Assembly: GCA_018343915.1 (NCBI GenBank)
Contig: JABRWF010000005.1
Span: 2,887,001 to 2,951,000 of the forward strand
Source of the DNA: Agroathelia rolfsii
Taxonomy: Eukaryota > Basidiomycota > Agaricomycetes > Amylocorticiales > Amylocorticiaceae
DNA length: 64,000 bases
Reading direction: 5' to 3'
The notes below the pieces were generated by a model, which was given only the letters and a program-made list of their open reading frames with translations, was not told where the DNA came from and did not search any database. Shown one piece after another: positions 48,027-60,853 of this stretch. A program made the translations under genes and the position numbers. The stretch's first letter is position 1. The number at the start of each line of letters is the position of its first letter.

Positions 48027-50746
48027 CTAAGGCATGGGCCAATCGTACACAGAACGCTTAGTGGGTGGAGGATCCTGTGCCGTATGATTTGCTTGCCAAG
48101 GCAAGTATGTCGGGCAAAGCTCCTTCCAAGAGTCTATAAGGAAATACACTGAGCCCATTTATCACCCCATGACGGTGAGAAGACAACTTACTAGGAACAG
48201 GATTCGTTGACGCAACATTTGCAGGATCCTCAGCAAACACAATGGCCAAACCGGTTACCAAATGGACATCAATGTGACTGTGAATTAAAAAAAAAATGTC
48301 AATGAATATCACGAGAATTGTGGTGTAAAAGCTAGGTGTTGGCACTGACCAGTGTAGGAACCATGGCCCAGGATTGTTGGTCGTGAAGCGGATGGTAGTG
48401 AAGTCACCGCCCGCTTGACCACCTATATCGACTGTATCCCGTCGAATGGGGTTGACATCTATAACAAGGAAATATGTATGATGAGTGTTCACGAGTAAAA
48501 TTAAGGGTCCGAGAAACCACTAACAGTTGTAGGTGGTACTGCCAGCACTGCGCACTACATCAAATACGTGCTGTGTACAACAAGTCAGGATCAAGATAAA
48601 CTTTCGCTTTACTTAAGCTGGACGCTGGCTTACACCGTGCAAATGGAAGGGATGCTGTTTTATTTTGGTAAAAATAAAAAATAAAATTAGCATTGCTTTT
48701 AAAGATCAAAGGCCAGATTATGAACTCACAGGAGCGCCAGCAAGCACACCCGGGTTAAACACCACTTCAATCACTTTGTTCCTAGGTAGAGTATAAACAG
48801 ATCCGTTCGGCAGAAGGCTCTGTGCCGTCTGCGAGCCATTCAAGATCTGCAAGAGCACTGGCAACGGTGGCGATGCATAAGTTACTTTAAGCGATAAAGG
48901 AGGACTGTTCGTTAGATATTCCACATAGACAATAAACCATCCAGTTACATACTTCCATTGACTTCGAAAACCGGTTGTCCATTTGCACCAAAGGTCATGT
49001 TCAGTTGAATCTGAACATCAGCACCTCCAGGATACGGTTGCCCAGGTGCACTGTTCGAAAAAAAGAAGAAAAGATTGACAATAAGCGAATTGAAAATACG
49101 CATATATTTTGCCAGTAGTGAGCTATACAAAAGATATCTTACCCCGGATTCACAAGTGTGTGCAAGTTGACTTCGTTGAAAGGCGCAACGCTCGTGGTCT
49201 GATTAGTTGTGGGCTCTTTGCTGGGAGCGCCCACATAGCGAAGGATAGCTTTAGTGAGACGAGAAAGTTCATTTAGTGCCTTGATACAAGAGGAACATAA
49301 AACACTCACCAGAATTGATACCATTATTAGTGGAAATGTTCCCGTTGAAAAGGTTTGGAAGTGCACGTATCCAATAATTGCCGATAGGTTGGTTGGCATG
49401 TAGTACAACCGAATACCTCTGAGCAGGCATGATTACGATTGAGTCAACTGTCAACGGCACCGTACTGATACCGTCGGCCTGTTCTCATGTTTGTTAGTCA
49501 ACACGCCGTATGTTATGAAATGCATATCTCACGAACCTCGATAACGGTGAAGTTGTGGTTGTCGATGCTAAATGTCCATTGGGCATGGCAAGCCAGAGCA
49601 ACCAAGCGTAGGCGGTATCGCAAGCCTTTCGCCACCGTTGTCACTGAGAGATCAGTAGCCGGTCCACCTTGGTAGCGACCAAGGCCGTTAAATAACGTTG
49701 CGTCCGGGCTAGGGAATGTTCCAACTACGACAGGAGAATGGTACCTAAGATTACGCTCATGTGTCAGTCCTTTGAAGTGTAGGAAAGCATTTAGCAAAAG
49801 AACTGTCGCTTACCAGTCGGTCAGAGCAATAACAGTCAATGCTAGAGAATAATGTCACGTGAACAAATGTAAAGAGCAGCTTGTGACTTTCCTCACCATT
49901 ATCGATATCATACAAGTATTTGTTTGGGTCAAACGGGTCATATATGACCAAGGGTCCAGCTAGGCCATCGCAATATTGCGTAGACAGATGCGAATGATAC
50001 CAGTATGTACCCGCCTGGCCAGGTGCACTGAAGGAGTAATCAAACGAATCACCTGAATTTCGGATAAGGGTTGACCGATGAGAGTTATTACTACGAGACT
50101 TATAAGTAATCCCTCACCAGGGATGATTGGGCACTGAGTTACAAATGCAGGACCATCTGCCCAAGCTGTTGTGTGCTGAAATAGCCCGTGCCAGTGCTGG
50201 AGTATGTGCACATTGTCAGCATCACACCTATGTATGATACATAAGGAAGCTTGACTTACAATGGAAGTAGCAACATCCATAGTATTGTCCGTTAGCTTGT
50301 CGACGACATTGATGTTGAATTGTCCTCCTTTGACAGTCGAAATCAGTGGAGCTGGTACCTGTCCATTAGCAGTCACAGCGCTGTAATATGTTGATAGCAA
50401 TGATTAGCACCAAGCGCCGCCAACAGTTGTCATAACAAAGCAACATAACAACAGTATACCCGCCTGTGTCGGGCAAGACCAGCAGGAGTTACCAGGCAGC
50501 CGGATCGGGCTATGTTTGATTGGCTATGCTTTCTTACGTCATAGCATGCGACGAAAGCCACAAGCCAGAGTAATGCAAGAAATATTCATAGAGGAAAATA
50601 TTAGGGACTTACTCTCTTGTGAAGCCGTCGGGAGAAACTTGTTTATTAACGATTTCGAGAGTAGTGATAGGGCCAATCACGCTGAGAGCGTAGGCGCGTC
50701 CCATGGTAAGGACTGCACCAACTGCTAATAGCAGTCGAGAGTGCAT
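48027..50746 (-). CDS. laccase (multicopper oxidase, AA1)
   Basis: Oxidises phenols with reduction of O2 to water; secreted. [20 protein letters not shown] is a signal peptide. Copper motifs are in order: [15 protein letters not shown] (L1), [19 protein letters not shown] (L2), HPFHLHGHVFDVV (L3, split by an intron) and [20 protein letters not shown] (L4, split by an intron after the Cys codon has begun). The axial position of the type-1 site is Leu. The usual HLEAG of L4 is HLVTG here. After NPVP, an intron ending TTATAG gives [18 protein letters not shown], matching the normal laccase end, and then a tail of about 18 residues ending in DWPMP. Ten or more introns. A TATA box lies about 118 bp upstream. 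Confidence 0.93.
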
Positions 50747-53700
50747 AGTAGGATAGTTTACGCGAACAATAGCAGTAAATGAATATGAGCGGGGTAAGAA
50801 GTTCAGACCGCCGCAACAGGAGAAGGAGGACTGCTGTTTCTGTTCTGCGAGTGGATAGCCAAGCATTTATACCTTTCAGGATCTGAGTATGTAATCGCCA
50901 AACCATTTTACGGATTGGAGGGATCAAATCAGCCTTGAGATCCTCAGATAAAAATTCTGGCACGACGGTATTCAGGTCGAACGCCGGAGGAATCAAGTAC
51001 TTCTGTCAACAAGAGACGTATGTCATCAGAATGACGATAAATGCGGGTGCCTGCGAGGCCCCTGTGTATGAATGACAGGACCTACACCATCATCACATAA
51101 ATGACAGGCATTGACAAAACGGTATTGAATTGCTTGTTCTCTCCGCAAGGTAGTAAATATGGCAAGCAAGCGTCTCATCAAACGACGTTGGCGTAAGGGC
51201 AATGCCTATGGCGACTAAATGGAGAAATGGGGACGGTGCCCGCATAATGATTTCTTTGATTTAGCGCAGCTACATTCTACTACATCGACCGTTCGAGCGT
51301 AGTCATCATTGATAGAAACTAGAAGGTATCATGAATCGTTATGTCGAGATATCAGGAGAAGCGGCCTGACTCAATACAGAGGAGCATGACTCCGAGGACA
51401 CGAGGAAGTTCGGGTGACTGAAGCTGAATTGAACATCGTATACATCAAATCGGATGATCATAACCGCTCAGGCTAAGATGGGAGCTTGACGAAGACAACG
51501 AATAGGATACGGCATCGAAATGTGCCACTCACTTGAGTTGCCGCTAACCCCGAATAAAGCATGAAGCTGAAGAGGCAATTATCCACGAAATGCTGACTTA
51601 GGTACATGCACTAATCATGGGCTTGCATTTCCCCTCCAAAGCCACTGGAAACTGTGAGAGTGGTTGCAAAGCCAGGTATAATGATCCTACAACACCAAGA
51701 GAGCCAGACAGTTATTCGTAGAAATGAGAGCCCCGAAAGAGAAACCTAGCTCACGATCCGAAACTCAGGCCATTACATCATGCCTCGTGCCTTCGTAATG
51801 CCGCATGTGGATGATATGTATAACATAACTGGAGGCAGTAGTTCAGATGTGAACCTCGAAATGACGGACACCACAAACTGCCACTGGCTAGGCAAGTGCC
51901 GTACGGGGATCACAATGCGATCATCACAGGGGCTGTCACAGTCGGAAATATATGGATCAGCGTACTAGACCGTAAAAGGATATGGATTGACAAGTTCCTG
52001 GACGCAAAAACACCGCAATTATCTGAGTAGCGAGCGAAATCAATGGATAGATACAACATTGTATCTGTCTGTGTCGCAAGCAGTACTGATTCAAGTACTT
52101 AGTATGTGGCTGAGTTGTTAGGGATACGTCTGGGAGTAAGCACGAGCAGCACACGAGAGTCGTTAGCGAAAATAACTTTTAAGGTACTCATCATGATGGA
52201 GGCGTCTATTTGAAGACAGCAGTCCGGTAGTAGGACTTGGGCGGTGGGATCTGGAATACAATACCAGTCCTTGTATCATTACTGTAAACAGCATTATGTT
52301 ATCTTGATTTCTACTCGGAACAATCATCCGGCGAAGACTGTTCGCTCTATAGGCCAACAACCTTCGTCTCAAGTATAAGTATCGAGTCATGTGTGTACTG
52401 GTACTAGTCTCTGACCGTATCTATGTGATTTTGAAAATGATCAAATCGAGCTTTGTGCAGCCATGCAGTTGAACCTCGTTTGCCCTGTAAACCTATTTCT
52501 CGCACAGGTGGGAAATGAGTATTATTGGGAATGTATAAAGCCAGGGACCGGGATAAACCGGATCTACACCACTTCATTTAGAAGCGGCCAGTATTCTCCG
52601 AGAGAAAAGTATGAAATGCATCAGGCCATAAGGGCGAAATATGACTGTTCCCAGTTTGCCGAGGTGAGGCATGTTTAGAAGGAATGCTGAAGAACGTCCG
52701 ATGGATCCATCCGATGTTTTCTGATAAGTGAAGACTACACAAGAAATGGACTTGAGTATCGTCCGAGTCAGACTGGAGATGGGATGGATTTCAAGTTTCT
52801 ATTAAAGTTGTTCTGAGCTACTAATCTACTTGTGTAAGTGACTAAGTAGGTACTTTGCCCAAGTCAGGTTCGAGACAGCGACAGCAGCACCCCTACCGAT
52901 GCAGTGCACTCGATGGATATTATGGGATTGGTAGCCCAACTCGTCGGGTCCGACATACATGCAACTCAGTTGCGTTATTTTTGTCTGTCACAGAATCAAT
53001 ATCAGGTCGTTTGATTTCCAAGTTTTCTATCTTAGTCCAGACCGGTACCGACACAACGTTTTGACTCGCCATTCACAAGAAAATGGGCAAGCACGCCAAG
53101 CTGTCCTTGTCTGGGATAACTTGTCCTTATGCATATACCGGACATTGACTGCTGAATATCAGAGCCACCATTGCAATTGCCATCCTGACGGCCAACTGAA
53201 GGCGGTGATACAATCCAAGATAAGAGAGCGGCTTGGATCATCAATTCGGCTCCACTATTCAATACCTACATCTTTAGGGTGCTAGACAGTATACCGACGG
53301 AAAGAAACATCATGAAACGCAGGTACTGCATCGTTTGACATAAAGAATACTGCTGCCGATTCCTTTTAGCTCTATAAGAGCGGCAGAAAGACTGACGCAG
53401 CCTGTGCGAGTCATATTATTGTAACCCCAAAAGCGCATGTGGAATCTTCGAGTCTGTAAATAGAATCATGCACAACGGGTTGGCCTAGTTAGCCGTTCAA
53501 CATACTCACCGCAAAAATCAGCTGGGGGTTTGATAGCAAACTAGAGTGACGTAGGGTATCAGGAGGTCCGCCGAACAGTCAAAGAATACATGACTGTCTG
53601 TAATAACACCTCCTAGAAGAAATTTAGGTACAATTCCTCAGCTAGTCCGGACATCGCATGAAGATGGTGGCGCAATGTCACTGGTTTGCCAGTGAGCATA

Positions 53701-54056
53701 ACTAGCAAGTTCACCATCTCAGCCCCTGTAGTTTCTTGAGTGATTGTGCTATAGTAGAGGTAGACTTGACACTTTATGACCCCTTAGGGGTAACGATTGA
53801 GATCCGCTTTTGGAATCATTTCACGGTTGATGATCGTGCTTGGCAGCAGGAGACTCAAGCCAATGCTCAGCGCTCAGCCATCAAGCGTCGAGCGAGACGA
53901 GCGCCACCGATGCTGACAGCAGCTGCATAACGTCACAGCAATGCCACAGTCGCGTTTGTCACTAGACGTGATTACGTGCGTGCCAGTGCTCATAGGAATC
54001 ATACTAGCTGCTGTGTCCTTTCGTGAACATAGTCCATACTACTCCATCAGACGTAA
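50747..54056. other. divergent gene-poor region upstream of laccase
   Basis: 3.3 kb between divergent laccase and HIRIP3-like genes. Open frames are under 110 codons, overlap on both strands and show no domain. It presumably carries the laccase control region. Confidence 0.45.
50864..50871 (-). promoter_or_regulatory. TATA box of the laccase gene
   Basis: Minus strand reads TATAAATG, 118-125 bp upstream of the laccase ATG. Confidence 0.5.
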
Positions 54057-56022
54057 ATGAATAACAAAAAGACTCCTTCCGTCGATGAACTTGTTTCCGC
54101 CGCCCAGAAAATTGTCTTTCAAGCCGAAAGAGACGGTGTGCTTGGGTCAGCCTGAGATACTCATCTGGCACATCGCGGCCTACCTAGCTGATTTGTTTCT
54201 CCCGAATGCTCCCATTCGTATTGCAACACTTTTCATCATTCTATCCAGACAGTTCACGCCAAAGAACGTGCGCAGACAAATTGAAGCCCAGTTTGGTCTC
54301 AGTCCAGGCACACTTGATGCGCCTCAGTACAAGCCTGTTCTGAATGAGGCTGTTAAGGCTGCTGCTGTACGTTCAATCAATCACATCCCTTTACCCACTG
54401 CTATGTTTTATAATGATGTTATGTCGGCGTTCCTCTGTTTCTTGATTTTTTTGCTTAGGAGAATGCGAGTCAAAGAGATATTGCTGCGACCACCTCCCGA
54501 AAACCTCTCAAAGCAAGCAACTCGGGTAATAAGAAAAATACATCGACGGTATCAAGGGCCGAAAAAGATAAACATGAAAACAGAGTTGTCTCAGCCCCCG
54601 GCCCAACTTCTTCAGCGCAGCTCAAGGCCACAATAAAAAAACGGAAAGCTGCCGTTTCTCCTTCATCTTCTGACGTCGATGAAATAGGAACTTGCAGTTC
54701 CGGTGTCGGAGGAAAACCAAAAAACAAGAGCATGAAACGGTCTAACACTGCTAGTGGACAGTCAGCCGACACGTTGGACAATACACATATTCTGTCCAAA
54801 ACTAACAAATCTCGAAAAGCTTCTTCATCCAAGGTGCCATTCATTCTTGCTATTATTGTATTTGCTGTGACCATATTCCGGCTCCCCAAATTTCGCTTAG
54901 CGACCGTATTAATCTTGTTCGACAGATGGCCGTCCTGTCCTCCGAAGATGAAGAGGCAGACGACCCGCCAGCAGAGACGGCTCAGAATTCCAAAAATCGA
55001 AAGCTCAATGTTCCTACGGTTTCGGATGCACATAAAAACAATCAAGCCACCAAAGGCCAAGAAATGGAGGTTGACGGGGTATGTGATCGGGTCTTCTCGC
55101 CACCATCATCACGGTGTGCCTACATCAATCATCAGCTGTTTCTCTATTTTCCCCTTTTGTTGATTGCGGCATTCGTGTCGGCTTCACTGATGCTTTGCAT
55201 TTCAGTCCGACAGTGATTCGGAGCTGTCTGTACTCATCGATGAGCCGCCGGCTAGAAAACGAAAAGGGAAGCAGGAATCAAAAGGCAATGAGAAAGAAAA
55301 GGTACTCGCGTGTCTACCTCCCTCGGAAAGGTCATGGCAAATACTCAACATAGGTGCTTATACAGTCTATTAAGTCTGAGAAGCAACCAAAAAGGGAGAA
55401 CGACAAGAAGAAGCGCAAGGGTGTCTCCGAACCACTTTCCAAAGACGAGGAAACAATCAAGCGCCTTAAGGTTAGTGTGCCTGGATTAAGCTTTACTCTA
55501 TCGTTTCTGGTTTCTTTGTAATGACCCGAGAATATAATATGCAGTCTTTGGTCTCGGCTTGTGGTGTTCGCAAGGTCTGGTCACGGGAATTTGCGGGAGC
55601 AGAAGATTCACCCAAGGAGCAAATACGCCGTTTACGTAACATTCTCACGAGCCTTGGCATGACGGGTAGAATGGGCCTTGAACAGGCCAAACAAATCAAA
55701 GAAAAGCGAGAGCTTGCCCAAGAACTTGGTATATCACTTTGCCTAAGCTTTCTCTTGAATTGAACTTACTGCTGAGCAGAGGACGTGCAAAACTTTGCAA
55801 AAAGTATTGAGGGTTCCGATAGGCGTAGACGAGGGCGGGATGCTGAGAATCATTCTTCTGATCGCGATCAGCAGAGTGACTCAGAGGAAGGAAAGCCAGC
55901 CAAAAAGGTCGGATCATTTTATGGCCGCTTGATTAGTCAGATCATTTATTTAAACCTTGTTTGTACAGTCACTGAATGCTCGCCAAAGTATCATGGCTTT
56001 CTTGGGAGACGAGAGCGATTGA
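54057..56022 (+). CDS. HIRIP3-like histone chaperone (CHZ domain)
   Basis: HIRIP3 and yeast Chz1 share the CHZ motif, which binds H2A.Z/H2A-H2B dimers. Exon 1 reads MNNKKTPSVDELVSAAQKIV. A phase-matched intron joins QFTPKNVRRQIEAQFGLS and GTLDAPQYKPVLNEAVKAAA, a DEK_C-like helical domain. The middle is Lys/Ser-rich with acidic patches (SSEDEEADDPP, SDSDSELSVLIDEPP). The C-terminal part KRLKSLVSACGVRKVWSREF, then EQIRRLRNILTSLGMTGRMG, closely resembles the HIRIP3 C-terminal domain. It ends SIMAFLGDESD. About six introns. It is convergent with beta-galactosidase copy 2, with 85 bp between stops. Domain calls are good; function in this fungus is inferred. Confidence 0.78.
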
Positions 56023-56107
56023 TTACATATCATGGTCTTTCTTTATACATCTCTTTGCTTTACTTGAGACCACAGCAACTCTTTGTTTGTATGCTACGCG
56101 TCAACAT

Positions 56108-59100
56108 TTACATCGGCGGCCATAGCCAACCCTTGGGCCGTAAGCTTTGCTGTTCCGTATATGTTGGCGCGTCATCGTAGTCAGGGATATTGTACGAGGT
56201 AGAAAACGTCCCATCAGAGACAAGGCTTACGCCTGCTATCGTCGCACCCGAATCATCAAGAGACCAAAGCGAGAGTGCCAGCGTGTTCTCCGAGTTACGA
56301 TAAAGGATCCTGTCGACTGTTTAGTATCTCGGTGATAAATCACTATATATCATAAAGCTTACCCTGCAGGAAGGACGAACTCTGTCTGGGGTCTACTGGA
56401 AATGAGCATATTACTTTATGACAGGAAGCTGAGTAGAACTGTACCCAAAGTTGTTGATATACTTTCCGAGCTGCCATCCGTTGAGGTAGATCTGTACCCG
56501 GAAGTTGGAAGTCGATGGGCTCGGTGTAATTGCCAGCCTGACGGGGACATCGACATCGGAAGGCAAGTTCTATTATGAAATTCGTTGGGACTATATATGA
56601 CAAAAAAAAACGCAATGGCGAACGCACATAGCTGAACGTAGTCCTGAAGAAATTGACACCAGCACCACTTGTGTTGAGGTTCGTCGCTGTGTCCCATGAG
56701 GCATCGGGGAAAGCAGGCAGATGTGCACCGATGCGTTCTGCATATAAGCCACCCTCGTTGAGATAGCCTCGATAAGTGTCTGGAGCATTTGCAGCGCCAC
56801 CCTACGAAACAAATGATTGAGGTATGAGCCTGATAAGTCAATATCTCAGCGGATCGGTAACATACCTGATTGCCTTGAAGCTTCCAATAGCTAAAGGTGG
56901 TATCTCCCCCAACAATCGAGTATCCTCTGATTCCGCGTGGTTCTTTACCGCTATTGGCTATGGATGGCGAATCTTAATATCTGTTACGTGATAACTGAAT
57001 TGTGATCACCACTCACTGCTAGTCTCTACAATACTGGAGAAATCATTAGTGATTAGGTTTCTGCCCTTGATATAATGCATAAACTTACCCCATATGATCT
57101 ATATACATATCAAGTAAGACACTTGTTAACAGTACAACCTGCTGTTTAGGATCTCATACCTTGTAAGATAGTCAACACGTTATCTTCACCAACGACCAGT
57201 GTGCCATTAGGAATCTTCCAAGTGTCCGTTGTAAGACTGACGCTCGAATTACCTTGGTTCGAACCAAGGAATACGCCGTTAAGGAAGGCAGAATATCCAA
57301 AGGCATATCCTCCTTGTACCGTTAGGTCGAATGCAGTTTCTTCTCCGGTGGCATTGAAGTGGCCTCGCCAGATGAGATTACCACCGTAGAACCTGTATGG
57401 AGAACCATGAGCCATGAGCCATGAGCCATGATGAAGTTAGGGAATAAATCAATGATCGAACCCGTATTGTTGCGAATAGAGGACATATTTGCCTGAGAGA
57501 GGTGGAAGGTTGGTGTACTATCTTAACAGTGAGCTGTCCGCATCTTTGAAGATCTGAAAATAGGTCAACACACGTTGGTAGTTGTCAGATTCGCAGTGAC
57601 AAAACCCGAGTCGTCGAAAGTCCTTTGGGCTTCTGGCAAGCTATGACAGAAGAAGTCAATCAATGTAAATGCTTTCGCATTTTCGTCCGTAATAAGTAAA
57701 AGCAGATTATCTCACCTTCCGATAACTTTCCACGGTCCAAGTGGGGGCAATGTAGCTACTGTAACAGAGCTGATGTTGGCCACATATGATCCACGGCTTG
57801 TATGCGTCAAAGATGGCACGCTGTTCCCATTCCATACCAGCTTATCAACAGTTGATGGTGCGATGAATTCGACTGTGGTCGTCCCATTCAAGTCTCCATT
57901 CTAAAATTGGATCAAGTTGATTAAGTTTTTATAATTGCCAGAACTAGACAATACTTACGAGTTCGAGGACATCACCCTGAATAGATGCATTTCGAACAAG
58001 ATAAGGACCTGCTACAAGTACGCTGTTGTAGCCCATCAGTTTGGGGTTACCGAAAGCGAATGCTCTTCTGCTCACGTTTCATTTGTACCGATAGAGAAGT
58101 AGTTTCCCCACTCTCCACTTCCGGCGATGAGCGGTGCATGCCATGTATTCGCAGTTGCCTTGTCTAATACGATAACCACGAGTGATCCCGTGCTTGTTGC
58201 AATATTTACATATTGTGCTCCCGATAGAGCATAGTTGAGGGTAAGAACACCAGCTGAGTAGGAATATGATGTCCCCGAAGTCTGGATTAGGCTGACAGTA
58301 GGCTGGGATGAATACACAAAGCTTGTTTCGCCTGTTTGGCCTGCCTGTGCGTAGAGAATCAAATAATCGGTGGAACCAATGCTGCAATGCCTTTTTTTGA
58401 GTAAAGATACTCTTAGGGATAGATGTCAATCTCACGTGTTCCATGTCATAATCCTACATTATTCGAAATCAGCTACTATCTTTACAGGGATCGATATATA
58501 CGTACTCAGCAGTAGAATAGAGTATATGTGCGTTGGTGGCGCCGAAAAGGTAATCTGTTACGAGGATCTTCATTTCCAGTCCGTTTATAGTAAGCGATCC
58601 ATTCTTGGGTATGGTGAGTTCTCCGAGCGATGTCGAGACATTGACAGTAGTTGTTGTCAGAGCTGTCGATCTGTAAAGCAATTTACTTAATATCATAACT
58701 ATTCAAATAGCAGGCACATTGCGCACGTAGTGTCTTCGTGTCTCACGAAATAGAAGCCGGTACCAGTATTAAGGTTCTGGGAGTTGGAAACGTATAAAAG
58801 GCTGGAGCTGGTGTAGTTTGTGCCGTTAGCGATGTAAGTCGCATCATACAAGTCTCGCGATACGCGCAAGAATGAGCCTTTGATTATAAGGGGGTTGTAA
58901 TGTTAGTTAAAGTTGATATGTGCGTTGGAATTGTGCTTTAAACAGGGTGCACACCTTGTAGTCTCATCTCGGGCATTTTGGGCGTCAAGACTCGATTCTC
59001 GTCAATACCGGCTCCATAGTCGTAACTTGTGTATACCGTTGGCTCTGCTGTCTGGCCCCAGTTTGTCCCGCCGAAAAGCACTTGAAAATATAAAATTTAT

Positions 59101-60853
59101 GAATTGTTCTGAAAGCTTGTTTGTGAGTCCTTTGTTTTACTTACTGTAAATGTCTGGAAAGTAATGATCGCTCAGTTAAGAACATAAAGTCGCAAACATC
59201 AGCTACATACTCATAATTGTTGCGGTCTGAGCACTATTTACGCAGTTGATGATTAAGTGGAATATGGTCTAGTGATAAAAGGGCGAACTTACTAGTTTTC
59301 TTTATAGAATACATCCTCATACTGGGCATTGTCTTTTGTATTTTCTGTACTATCTCAGAAAGGCATATGAAAAAACAATAGAGATCCTACATACGATATG
59401 ATTCATAGCCGGTGGGCGCCATTGATTGACCATTTCCCCATCCCAGAAGATATCCACCTGCAAACTAAGATATTTGGTGTCAAATTCTGATTCTGATTCA
59501 AAGGAGTGGTAGTCTACACTAACTTCTGCGAGACATAAGGGATTGCTCCAAGCATCTGCCTCATGAGCCGATCTGTATGTGGACACCACCTGACCCGAAG
59601 GGTATGAATCTCCGCTATGTAAAAAGTTCAGTAGCCTTGACTGAGAAGAAAGGCGTTGAACAGACCAATAAATATTCACGCTCCCTAAGGTTGGAAGATC
59701 TGGCGAAAAGTTGCCCGTAGCACCGCCATGTTGATCGTTGAATGTAATGGCTACATATTAATATCAATTGTCAGTATCCCATCGCTTTCCCTCATGAAAG
59801 GGCAATATAATTACGGATAACAATTCCTTGAGCGCGATAAAGATTGATGATCGCCTGCATATAATCGTTATGGGTTGATCCCTCATTGTATTCATTTTCG
59901 GCCTGTACAAGGATGACTGAAGAATTTGTTTTAGAAACACAGACGAGCTGCGAGCACAAACAAAATATGTAGGCCAACACATACTTGGACCACCATTTGT
60001 AATTTGATTCTTGGCAACGATCTGCGCTATCTCAGTGAGATATGGCGTCCATGCTATAGCAGGTCAGAAAGAAGTACGAATAGAGAAAGCTTTGAAGAGA
60101 GCATACCTTGAGTATAATTTGCATTATCCGTCCGTAGCGAACCCGCGATATTTCCTACCCATCCAGGGAATCCACCGCCGGTTGTCTCACCATCTAGAAC
60201 AGAAAACCGAAGTCATGAGATCACCCTTCATTATCTTCACATGGGTTAAAGCGGAGAAATACAGACTAATGTATGGTCCTGGCCTAAAAATATAAATGAG
60301 CAAGAATAAATCAGCCGACGGTGGCAGACAAAACTGATAGAAACAACCGACCTAGCAATCATGAAAAGTCCAGCATCCCGTGCAGCATCGATGAAGGCCT
60401 GGACGTCGCGGTAAGTGCCCTGGGCGAAGTCGCCATGACTATTGTTTGTGGTTGGCGTGGGGAAATAGAGCCCCCAGTGGGTGTAGAACGACACAGTGTT
60501 GAAGCCGTTGTCTTTGATTTTCTGTTTAGGTGGAGTTAATGACAGCAGCCAAGAAGATATACGGTAAACTACCTGAAAAACGTCCGACCATAAGTTCGGG
60601 TTAGGCAATCTCCAAGGGTGGTATTCTGCAGACAGAATAAAGACGCGCTGGCCAAAGATGGATAGAGAATCTAATCATATTTGTATCAGCTGGCTACGAT
60701 TGTTCAAACTCTTATATTTATTATACTACACATACATGGATCCCATGTTACGTCGTTAGTTAAACCAGTCGAGTTGCGGCGCTCAAAGACATTGAGAGCT
60801 AACGCCGCGTTGAAGAGGTAGATGACTACCCCCAGTGCCTTGAAGAGCTTCAT
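56108..60853 (-). CDS. secreted GH35 beta-galactosidase, copy 2
   Basis: Paralogue of the gene at 30456-35176 in the opposite orientation. Signal peptide [20 protein letters not shown]. Catalytic regions are intact: [29 protein letters not shown] (acid/base) and NPLCLAE followed by [10 protein letters not shown] (nucleophile). In its 5' half it differs from copy 1 in many silent and some amino-acid positions and strongly in introns. One intron acceptor is TTGCAG where copy 1 has TTGAAG. From 58383 down to 56136 it equals copy 1. The last codons differ again but keep the protein end ([12 protein letters not shown], stop TAA instead of TGA), consistent with selection on a working protein. Confidence 0.88.
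56136..58383 (-). repeat. identical tract shared with copy 1 (arm 2 of inverted pair)
   Basis: Reverse-complement match of 32901-35148 over 2248 bp with no indel, bounded by single mismatches at 56135 and 58384. It covers the 3' half of the beta-galactosidase coding region and its introns. Confidence 0.9.
57405..57430 (-). repeat. 7-bp tandem repeat inside a beta-galactosidase intron (copy 2)
   Basis: Mirror of the CATGGCT repeat at 33854-33879, unchanged in unit number. Confidence 0.8.
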
